This document shows positions 57,570 through 64,000 of a DNA stretch of 64,000 bases, piece after piece; the stretch's first letter is position 1, and the number at the start of each line of letters is the position of its first letter. The stretch covers positions 186,001 through 250,000 of the forward strand of contig JAEYFP010000016.1 of the NCBI GenBank assembly GCA_023402845.1. The letters run 5' to 3'. A program made the translations under genes and the position numbers. The DNA comes from Bacillota bacterium (GTDB lineage Bacteria; Bacillota; Clostridia; Lachnospirales; Lachnospiraceae). The notes beneath the pieces were generated by a model. That model was given only the letters and a program-made list of their open reading frames with translations. It made no database searches and was not told the DNA's origin.

Positions 57570-58604
57570 TTAAACAAACCGGTATACGGTCTTTGTCCGG
57601 TAACGCTCTCCCGCATCAAACTCCGGCTTCCGGAAGCCCTCCTGATTAATACTGTTCGGAAAATACTGTGTTTCGAGACAGAACGCGTTTCTCGGTCCGT
57701 ATACGACCCCGCCCTTTCCGATGAGCGCCTGTGTTCCGTTTCCCGTATAGAACTGCACACCCGGAAGATCCGTATAAACCTCCATCGTTCTGCCGTCCGC
57801 AGATGCCTCCGCAATTTTGTGCAGTGTTCCGTCATAATCGTCGAGCACAAAATTATGATCATAACCGTTTACCATCGTAAGCTGCTCCCAATCCGTGTCA
57901 ATTTCCTTTCCGATTGTCTTTGCAGCTGTAAAATCCATCGGCGTGCCTGCAACCGCCGCAATTTCTCCTGTCGGGATCGCGCCCGGAACAATGGGCGTAT
58001 AATGAGACGCATACAACACGACCGACGTATCCAGAATGCTTGCCGCATCATGACCTGAGAGGTTGAAATACGTATGATTTGTCAGATTAATCAGCGTTTT
58101 TTTGTCGCTGATACCCTCATAAAACAGCTCAAGTGCATTGTCATCCGTCAGCGTATAGGTGACTGAAATTTTCAAGCTGCCCGGAAATCCCATTTCACCA
58201 TCAGGTGAAAAATAAGAAAATTTTACCCCGTTGCCGGTCGGTTCGGCATCCCAAAGCCTTTTGTGATAGCCCAGATCAGCGTCGCTGTGTAAGTTATTTT
58301 CATTATCGTTTACCTTTAACCGGTAGGTTATACCGTCGATCATAAATTTTGCACCTGCGATCCGGTTAGCACTTCTGCCGATAGTTGCTCCGAAAAAGCA
58401 GGGGTTTGTCAAATAATCCTCACCCTTATCAAATCCCAGCACAAGATCCTTTACCGTTCCGGCTTTATCCGGAACAAGCAGAGTGACAAGAACTGCGCCG
58501 AAATTTGTAACCGAAGCCTCCATCCCTCTCTCATTTTTAATGGTATAAAGTAAAATATCTTCTCCATCCTTCGTTTTTCCGAAATACGTTGTTGAAACAC
58601 TCAT
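57570..58604 (-). CDS. galM: Aldose 1-epimerase (galactose mutarotase)
   Basis: The product has 344 residues with AAGGAG before the ATG. Motifs are DLVLGFDKGEDY, NPCFFGATIGRSANRIAGAKF, NNENNLHSD-type loop, INLTNHTYFNLSGHDAA (catalytic His) and FCLETQYFPNSINQ (catalytic Glu). It interconverts alpha and beta anomers of galactose/glucose. Spacing of 30 bp to recR above suggests that sugar and DNA-repair genes share one transcript. Confidence 0.95.
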   Translation of the reverse strand: MSVSTTYFGKTKDGEDILLYTIKNERGMEASVTNFGAVLVTLLVPDKAGTVKDLVLGFDKGEDYLTNPCFFGATIGRSANRIAGAKFMIDGITYRLKVNDNENNLHSDADLGYHKRLWDAEPTGNGVKFSYFSPDGEMGFPGSLKISVTYTLTDDNALELFYEGISDKKTLINLTNHTYFNLSGHDAASILDTSVVLYASHYTPIVPGAIPTGEIAAVAGTPMDFTAAKTIGKEIDTDWEQLTMVNGYDHNFVLDDYDGTLHKIAEASADGRTMEVYTDLPGVQFYTGNGTQALIGKGGVVYGPRNAFCLETQYFPNSINQEGFRKPEFDAGERYRTKTVYRFV

Positions 58605-58634
58605 CTTTAAAATCTCCTTATTTGCTATTTATCA

Positions 58635-59231
58635 TTACAGTTCTATTCTCGCATCCAGCGCGCGGGAAAGTGTGACTTCGTCGATATATTCCAACTCACC
58701 GCCCACCGGTACACCGCTCGCAATTCGTGTCACCTTAATTCCTGTCGGCTTGATCAGCTTGCTGATATACATTGCAGTCGTCTCCCCCTCGATGCTCGAG
58801 TTCGTCGCGATAATGACCTCATCCACATCATGCTGCAGTCTTTGCAGGAGCTCTGCCAGCCGGATGTCGCCCGGCCCGATTCCAAGACTCGGATTGATCG
58901 CGCCGTGCAGGACATGATAAACACCCTCATACCTTCTCGTCTTTTCATAGGCAGTCATATCCCGCGTGTTTTCCACAACCATGATGACCTTCTGATTCCT
59001 TGATGAATCCGAACAAATGGGGCAAAGCTCCCTGTCCGTCAAGGTAAAGCACTGCGTGCAGTATTTAATATTATCTCGCGCTTCAACCATGGTTGCCGCC
59101 AGCCGCTTAACATTTTCCTTCGGCATATTGATAATATGAAAAGCGAGCCTCTGTGCCGATTTTGAACCGATACCCGGCAAAACAGACAGCTCGGCAATCA
59201 GCTTATTAATATACCCGCTATACAAGTCCAT
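58635..59231 (-). CDS. recR: Recombination protein RecR
   Basis: The product has 198 residues from the ATG at 59231 (AGGAG upstream). It shows the helix-hairpin-helix LPGIGSKSAQRLAFHI, zinc site YCTQCFTLTDRELCPICS and Toprim domain VIMVVENTRDMTAYE ... GIGPGDIRLAELL, as in RecR of RecFOR repair. It follows dnaX and ybaB in the classic order dnaX-ybaB-recR. Confidence 0.97.
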   Translation of the reverse strand: MDLYSGYINKLIAELSVLPGIGSKSAQRLAFHIINMPKENVKRLAATMVEARDNIKYCTQCFTLTDRELCPICSDSSRNQKVIMVVENTRDMTAYEKTRRYEGVYHVLHGAINPSLGIGPGDIRLAELLQRLQHDVDEVIIATNSSIEGETTAMYISKLIKPTGIKVTRIASGVPVGGELEYIDEVTLSRALDARIEL

Positions 59232-59282
59232 CCTGCTATCTCCTAACAATTGCAAGTCTTTTATAAAATAGGCAGATTTCCC

Positions 59283-59642
59283 TTAAAAAGGAAATCCGCC
59301 GCCCATACCAAGGCCGCCAGTCAGCTTTGACATCGCACTTTGGGACTCCTCTTCCATCTTGCGAAGCGCTTCGTTGGCAGCCGCCATGATCAGATCCTCC
59401 AGCATTTCAATATCATCCGGGTCTACAACCTCCTGAGACAGCTTTACCTTTGTGATTTCCTTTTTGCCCGAAACAGTCACTTCCACCGCTCCGCCGCCTG
59501 CCGCCGCTGTAAATTCCTTTATTTCCAGCTCCTTCTGGTTTTCCTCCATCTGACGCTGCATTTTCTGCGCCTGCTTCATCAGGTTGTTCATATTTCCGGG
59601 CATTCCCATTCCCCCGCCCGAAAATCCACCTCTCTTTGCCAT
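59283..59642 (-). CDS. ybaB: YbaB/EbfC nucleoid-associated protein
   Basis: The product has 119 residues with AGGAGG before the ATG. A glycine/methionine-rich start (GGGMGMPGNMNNLMKQ) is followed by a YbaB core: AQKMQRQMEENQKELE, then AAGGGAVEVTVSGKKEITKVKLS and EDLIMAAANEALRKMEEES. YbaB binds DNA as a dimer. It sits between dnaX and recR, as in most bacteria. Confidence 0.96.
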   Translation of the reverse strand: MAKRGGFSGGGMGMPGNMNNLMKQAQKMQRQMEENQKELEIKEFTAAAGGGAVEVTVSGKKEITKVKLSQEVVDPDDIEMLEDLIMAAANEALRKMEEESQSAMSKLTGGLGMGGGFPF

Positions 59643-59666
59643 GTTTCTTCCTCCTAATTAATATAA

Positions 59667-61253
59667 TCAATCTTCGGTCTCAATCTCCATATGGATGACC
59701 TTACTTAAATCTACATAGTTTTCCTGAAACTTTTGATTTTTTTCCATCATAATAATATCAAAGTCCACTTCCTTGCCGATCCGTTCGTTGATTACCTGTG
59801 CAATCGCGGTCCGCTGCAGCTCCTTATTCAAAAAATCTCTTGCAAGTGAATCCATAACAACGATCAGCAGTTTATTATCCTCTCTTGCCGTAGGCTTCGC
59901 CATCTTTAAATACGGACGGATGATACCGGGCATTTGTGCCACGATCCCCTGCCATATCGATCCGATCTTTTTAATATCCTCATTCAGTGCTTTTGGAAGC
60001 TCAGGCCGCTCCTTGCCCGGCAAAAGCTCATTTATTCCGTTCCCGTTTGTTTCTGAATCACCGCCATCCGGCAGACCACCTGAAGCACTTATTATAACAC
60101 CGTCCTTTATCTGCTCCTCCAAGGCTCTGATCCGGTCAAGCATAGACTCAGAATCAGTCTCCATGCTCGGCTTACAAAGCTTGATGACGGCCATTTCAAT
60201 CAACACTCGTTTTTGGGAAGCATATTTGATCTCACCGGAAAGCTCTGAGAATATACGGATATAACGCATCAGTGTCTCCTGATTAATCATCTGGGCTTCT
60301 TCCCTCAATCGCAGCAGATTTTCACTCGAAACATCCAGCACATCCTCAATATCCTCTGAGGACTTTACAAGCAGCAGGTTTCTCAAATACCAGGTGAATT
60401 CGATGACAAACTGGGATAAGTCCCTGCCCTGCATAATAATTTTTTCCAGGAGGTGGATTGCATCTAAAATGTCCCTCGCCATAACGGCACGCAGCATTGC
60501 ACTGAACACCTCCGTATCAACTGCGCCCAGTACCTCCAATACATTGTCATAGGTCAGCTCCTGTCCAAAATAAAACGAGACACACTGATCCAAAAGACTC
60601 AGCGCATCACGCATTGCGCCGTCTGCTGCCTTTGCAATATAACGGACTGCCTTATCCTCCGCTATGATCTGCTCCTCCGTCATAAGCTCTCTGAGGCGTT
60701 CAGAAATGGTTTCTATCGAAATCCGTTTAAAATCATACCTTTGGCATCTGGAAAGGATTGTCACCGGAATTTTATGGACCTCCGTCGTTGCCAGAATAAA
60801 AATAACATAGGAAGGCGGCTCCTCCAATGTCTTGAGCAAGGCATTAAACGCTCCTACAGAAAGCATATGAACCTCGTCGATAATATAAACCTTATATTTC
60901 CCTTCCGCAGGTGAATAGGAAACCTCATCCCGGATTTCGCGGATATTATCCACACCGTTGTTGGAAGCTGCATCAATCTCGATCACATTCATCGAGTTTC
61001 CAGCCGAAATGGCTTTACAGCTTGCACATACCCCGCACGGGCTTCCGTCTTCCGGATGGTCACAATTCACAGCTTTCGCAAAAATTTTGGCGACTGTTGT
61101 TTTGCCTGTTCCGCGCGTTCCGCAAAACAGATAAGCATGTCCGATTCTTTCCGAAGTAATTTGATTTTTCAGCGTCGTAACAATCGGATCCTGTCCTTTT
61201 ACGTCTCCAAAATTATCGGGTCTCCATTTTCTGTAAAGTGCGGTATATGACAT
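59667..61253 (-). CDS. dnaX: DNA polymerase III gamma/tau subunit
   Basis: The product has 528 residues from the ATG at 61253 (AGAGGT upstream). It starts SYTALYRKWRPDNFGDVKGQ, has AYLFCGTRGTGKTTVAKIF (Walker A), CGVCASCKAI zinc site, VYIIDEVHMLSVGAFNALL (Walker B) and ILATTEVHKIPVTILSRCQR (sensor 1). It is the clamp-loader motor. The tau-like C-terminal end of about 150 residues is present. No slippery heptamer with a stem was searched in detail. Downstream of pfkA by 25 bp. Confidence 0.97.
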   Translation of the reverse strand: MSYTALYRKWRPDNFGDVKGQDPIVTTLKNQITSERIGHAYLFCGTRGTGKTTVAKIFAKAVNCDHPEDGSPCGVCASCKAISAGNSMNVIEIDAASNNGVDNIREIRDEVSYSPAEGKYKVYIIDEVHMLSVGAFNALLKTLEEPPSYVIFILATTEVHKIPVTILSRCQRYDFKRISIETISERLRELMTEEQIIAEDKAVRYIAKAADGAMRDALSLLDQCVSFYFGQELTYDNVLEVLGAVDTEVFSAMLRAVMARDILDAIHLLEKIIMQGRDLSQFVIEFTWYLRNLLLVKSSEDIEDVLDVSSENLLRLREEAQMINQETLMRYIRIFSELSGEIKYASQKRVLIEMAVIKLCKPSMETDSESMLDRIRALEEQIKDGVIISASGGLPDGGDSETNGNGINELLPGKERPELPKALNEDIKKIGSIWQGIVAQMPGIIRPYLKMAKPTAREDNKLLIVVMDSLARDFLNKELQRTAIAQVINERIGKEVDFDIIMMEKNQKFQENYVDLSKVIHMEIETED

Positions 61254-61278
61254 GAAAATTACCTCTTTTTCCTTCTTG

Positions 61279-62358
61279 CTAATCCCCAAAGCTGATGCCG
61301 AGCATCTTCGCTTCTTTTACGATCGTGGAATCCGGAGAAACATATTTCAGCTTTCCGGCCACATCCTTTAAGGGTATTTTTCCGACCTCTCCGTTCACGA
61401 TGCCTGCCATATAACCGTACTCCCCGTTCATAATCAACTCGGCTGCTTTCGTACCTAGCCGGGAAGCCAGCACCCTGTCATATGCGCATGGGCTGCCGCC
61501 GCGCTGCATATGTCCCGGCACGGTTACACGGATCTCCTGACCGGTCCGTTCCTGAATCTGTGCCGCAACCTCATAGGACACGGATGGGTAGGCGCATTTT
61601 GTCTGCTTCTCCCGCAGCTCCTTTTTGGTGAGCAGCGCATCCTGCTTAGAAATCGCACCCTCCGCTACGGCAAGAATGGTAAATGTGCTACCGCGCTTCG
61701 TCCTCTGGGCAATCGCCTCCACAATCCTGTCAATATCGTATGGAATTTCCGGAATCAAAATAATATCCGCACCGCCCGCAACACCCGCATTCAGCGTAAG
61801 CCACCCAACCTTGTGTCCCATGACTTCGACGATAAAGACACGGCTGTGGGAAGATGCCGTCGTATGAATGCAGTCTATAACGTTTGTCGCAAGATTCACC
61901 GCGCTCTGGAATCCGAATGTCATATCGGTTCCCCATAAATCATTGTCTATTGTCTTCGGAAGTGTAACGACGTTCAGGCCCTCTTCACTCAGCAGATTTG
62001 CTGTCTTATGGGTACCGTTTCCGCCAAGAATCACAAGACAGTCCAGATTCAGCTTATGATAATTCTGTTTCATCGCAGAAACCTTGTCCAACCCGTTTTC
62101 ATCCGGCTCACGGATTGACTTAAACGGCGTTCTGGAACTGCCGAGTATCGTGCCGCCGCGTGTCAGTATCCCTGAAAAATCAGAAAATTCCAGTTTTCTG
62201 TAGTTGCTGTAAATCAAACCTCTGTAGCCATTATAGAATCCGTAAATTTCGACTCCCTCCGGTCCCAACGCAAACCACAGTGCCTTTACAACACCCCGCA
62301 TCGCTGCATTCAACGCCTGGCAATCGCCTCCGCTTGTCAATATCCCGATTCGTTTCAT
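61279..62358 (-). CDS. pfkA: 6-phosphofructokinase
   Basis: The product has 359 residues with AAGGAG before the ATG. It carries RIGILTSGGDCQALNAAMRG, LVILGGNGTHKTANLL, LPKTIDNDLWGTDMTFGF, MGHKVGWLTLNAGVAGGA and QRGGSPCAYDRVLA. The donor site is GGNG (Gly at the position that is Asp in pyrophosphate-dependent enzymes), which predicts ATP, but PKTIDND has the Lys found in pyrophosphate-using members. It belongs to the mixed 'group III' PFKs, so the phosphate donor is not certain. A promoter (62389-62417) precedes it, and dnaX follows by 25 bp. Confidence 0.94.
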   Translation of the reverse strand: MKRIGILTSGGDCQALNAAMRGVVKALWFALGPEGVEIYGFYNGYRGLIYSNYRKLEFSDFSGILTRGGTILGSSRTPFKSIREPDENGLDKVSAMKQNYHKLNLDCLVILGGNGTHKTANLLSEEGLNVVTLPKTIDNDLWGTDMTFGFQSAVNLATNVIDCIHTTASSHSRVFIVEVMGHKVGWLTLNAGVAGGADIILIPEIPYDIDRIVEAIAQRTKRGSTFTILAVAEGAISKQDALLTKKELREKQTKCAYPSVSYEVAAQIQERTGQEIRVTVPGHMQRGGSPCAYDRVLASRLGTKAAELIMNGEYGYMAGIVNGEVGKIPLKDVAGKLKYVSPDSTIVKEAKMLGISFGD

Positions 62359-62388
62359 TGTATTCTCCTTATTTTTATTTACTATTTA

Positions 62389-62417
62389 ATTATATCGCAT
62401 TTTATATCTTCTCACAA
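62389..62417 (-). promoter_or_regulatory. Promoter of pfkA operon
   Basis: On the minus strand TTGTGA (62412-62417), 17-base spacer, TATAAT (62389-62394), 31 bp before the pfkA start. Tight gene spacing suggests it also feeds dnaX-ybaB-recR. Confidence 0.7.
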
Positions 62418-62426
62418 TAAAAACGT

Positions 62427-63350
62427 TCAGCGCGCATATTCTGTTAACTTGGAGATGAGGAGGCGGGTAAACTCCCGTTTTCCATCGCCGGACATATGGG
62501 TCAAATCAGAATAGTAAGCCGGATTCGTATTGTCAAATTCCAGGTCGTCCTTCAAAATACACTTAACACCCTGCTGCGCAAGATACGCTTCCAAAACCGC
62601 CGCTTTCTCCATATAATTTTTGTCAGTTTCCATCCGATAATAGCGCGGAGACTCCAAAAAAATCACCTCAATGCCACTCTCTTTACACATTTTGATGATT
62701 TCTCCGATCGAATTCAGCTGCAGCTCATTCACACCCGGATTCTCAGCAAGTTCCATTTCCTCCAGCTCTTCCCTTGTGCAGCCGGGCGTTTCGTCGGTCT
62801 GGGTGCTGCCGCCCCGATAGTAACGTCCCGCAATGAGCGGGTACGATACCGGATAAGTCACCATATAATCATTGTTTGAAAGCACAAAATAATCATAAAA
62901 CGTAAAGAAATCCGTATCCTCTTTTTTTGCGAGTTCCTTCCATAAAGATAGCTTTCCCTCCATGCTGATATCCCAAAGCAGGCGCTTGTCACTCAAATCC
63001 GCACCCCGATCCATCATGCTCGGGTTAAAATCTGCGACAAGAAGTCCGATTTCTGTTCCTGCCTTCAGCAGCTCCTTCAGTTCAATCGCCATATTAAGCG
63101 GCTCATTTCCGTTGTACGTAAGCGCATAGGACTCCCCCTCAAGCTCCTCTTCGACCAGATACATATCAATTCCCTTCCGATAGGCGGAGGAACCGAGAAA
63201 CAGCGTGTCCACCTGTTTCTTGGTTGCAATGGAACGAACCCCCATCGCGTCGTTCGGAAGCAGATAGGAGCAGTAATTTTTCAGCAAAACAACGCCGGAA
63301 AATACAAACAGCGCCGCAAAAATTGTAATTCCTGTTTTTTTCAGTTTCAT
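62427..63350 (-). CDS. SGNH-like partner protein of an MBOAT acyltransferase
   Basis: The product has 307 residues with AAGAGG before the ATG. An N-terminal signal anchor (ITIFAALFVFSGVVLL) precedes an extracellular domain with VDTLFLGSSAYRKGIDMYL, in which GxSxxRxG resembles block I of SGNH hydrolases, and a late YYSDLTHMSGDGKREF with the Asp-x-x-His of block V. Proteins of this sort pair with MBOAT proteins (as DltD with DltB, or AlgJ with AlgI) to O-acylate envelope polymers. It starts 12 bp after the MBOAT gene. Confidence 0.82.
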   Translation of the reverse strand: MKLKKTGITIFAALFVFSGVVLLKNYCSYLLPNDAMGVRSIATKKQVDTLFLGSSAYRKGIDMYLVEEELEGESYALTYNGNEPLNMAIELKELLKAGTEIGLLVADFNPSMMDRGADLSDKRLLWDISMEGKLSLWKELAKKEDTDFFTFYDYFVLSNNDYMVTYPVSYPLIAGRYYRGGSTQTDETPGCTREELEEMELAENPGVNELQLNSIGEIIKMCKESGIEVIFLESPRYYRMETDKNYMEKAAVLEAYLAQQGVKCILKDDLEFDNTNPAYYSDLTHMSGDGKREFTRLLISKLTEYAR

Positions 63351-63362
63351 ATCAGATTCCTC

Positions 63363-64000
63363 TTAATATTGCATATAAATAAATTCCGACTGTCCAAAAA
63401 TACCAAACAGCAAAATGAGTACAATCATGACAGCGCCGCTCAGATACCGGTGCTTTTTCACCGTATCCTTACCATTATAGTCCAGCACTTCGGCCAAAAA
63501 CAGCAAAAGTATCGCCGCAGCCGCCACGCCGAAATAAGCGACTGCGGTATTGTCCTCCGTAAACGGCAGGATGGCATCCTTTAAAGCCGAGATACTGATA
63601 TCCATGTAAAAAAAGATCTGCTTCATCATAAAAAGTGCGTCACTGACACTGGATGCACGAAACAAAATAAAAGAGATGTCTACAAGAAGAAAGGTTCTAA
63701 CCATCTGAAACACATGATATGTCTTGGAATCATCCCTGATATGCAGAGTTTCCCGCAGCCGCTTGTAAACGGATCCGAAAAGAATACCAAAAATAATAAT
63801 TGTTCCATGGTAAAGTCCATGCGCCACATAATGCCAGCTCGCCCCATGCCAGAGTCCGGTCAGAAACCATACCGCAAGCAGGCCGACGACCGGAGGCACA
63901 AGCCTGCCGGCTTCCTTCGATACTCTTTTTCCAAGCTTCTTCCCGATTTTCGTGCAAAACTCCGACCGTATGACCGGATAATACAGGTAATCCTTAAACC
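63363..64000 (-). CDS. MBOAT acyltransferase (AlgI/DltB-like), 5' part missing
   Basis: The frame is open from the window end to 63363 and reads FKDYLYYPVIRSEFC, the conserved AlgI/DltB motif ('FrDYLyiPl'), before VWFLTGLWHGASWHYVAHGLYHG with the conserved His pairs of the active-site funnel. About 212 C-terminal residues are visible; the start lies beyond 64,000. Several membrane segments follow. It would move an acyl group (acetyl or D-alanyl type) across the membrane to the partner encoded downstream. Confidence 0.92.
   Translation of the reverse strand, partial: FKDYLYYPVIRSEFCTKIGKKLGKRVSKEAGRLVPPVVGLLAVWFLTGLWHGASWHYVAHGLYHGTIIIFGILFGSVYKRLRETLHIRDDSKTYHVFQMVRTFLLVDISFILFRASSVSDALFMMKQIFFYMDISISALKDAILPFTEDNTAVAYFGVAAAAILLLFLAEVLDYNGKDTVKKHRYLSGAVMIVLILLFGIFGQSEFIYMQY

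Overview
The window looks like a chromosome segment of an anaerobic, flagellated, low-to-moderate GC Firmicute, most likely a Lachnospiraceae (Clostridium cluster XIVa) relative. The basis is the set of bofA, yaaL, fliS/flagellin, tad-type pilus, glgB, rsmA-tatD, dnaX-ybaB-recR and molybdenum hydroxylase genes with strong AGGAGG-type ribosome sites. I cannot name the species from sequence alone.

Region 1 (1 to about 21,475) is the right part of a siphovirus-type prophage whose left end lies outside the window. Leftward, from about 18.4 kb down, run a Cro-like gene, early genes (HUH-type Rep, RNase H-like, PAPS reductase-like, Dam methylase, three HNH-type proteins, HAD phosphatase), an ArpU-like late regulator, then terminase, portal, MuF, scaffold, capsid and head-tail genes. 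Rightward run the lysogeny genes: repressor, ImmA-like peptidase, a small membrane protein and a large serine recombinase. The recombinase ends about 20 bp from the right attachment site, which lies inside cpaF (tadA), the ATPase gene of a Tad pilus locus, so the host gene is cut after its Walker A half. Special points are a MuF protein with a C-terminal zincin domain and a small overlapping downstream gene, an array of about five 16-bp operators in the immunity switch, and a promoter-terminator cassette reading antisense to the rep leader.

Region 2 (21.5 to 36.9 kb) is core genome: cpaA-cpaE-cpaF' (Tad pilus), bofA, yaaL, fliS-flagellin-FliK-like protein, glgB, a 984-residue TPR/repeat/degenerate-AAA protein, a candidate small RNA with a consensus promoter and strong terminator, rsmA (ksgA), tatD and tRNA-Lys(CTT).

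Region 3 (36.9 to 46.1 kb) holds an HD phosphohydrolase and, in the opposite direction, a molybdenum hydroxylase operon: a MobA-like/ModE fusion, a MocA-like cytidylyltransferase, a three-subunit xanthine dehydrogenase-type enzyme (Mo, FeS, FAD), a second fused FeS-Mo enzyme resembling selenium-dependent xanthine dehydrogenases, and a VOC protein translationally coupled to it. tRNA-Pro(CGG) follows.

Region 4 (46.1 to 64 kb) has a decayed chemoreceptor, an ECF sigma/anti-sigma pair, an acetyltransferase, an orphan histidine kinase next to a metal-handling pair (DUF2318-type lipoprotein and an HMA/SafE-like/cupredoxin-like fusion), a HTH protein, a small secreted repeat protein, a GH130 phosphorylase, a large anchored exported protein, glycerol-1-phosphate dehydrogenase, galM, recR-ybaB-dnaX, a phosphofructokinase and the start of an MBOAT acyltransferase/SGNH pair cut by the window end. 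No rRNA genes or CRISPR arrays were seen. All functional calls rest on motif recognition by eye; no database search was run.
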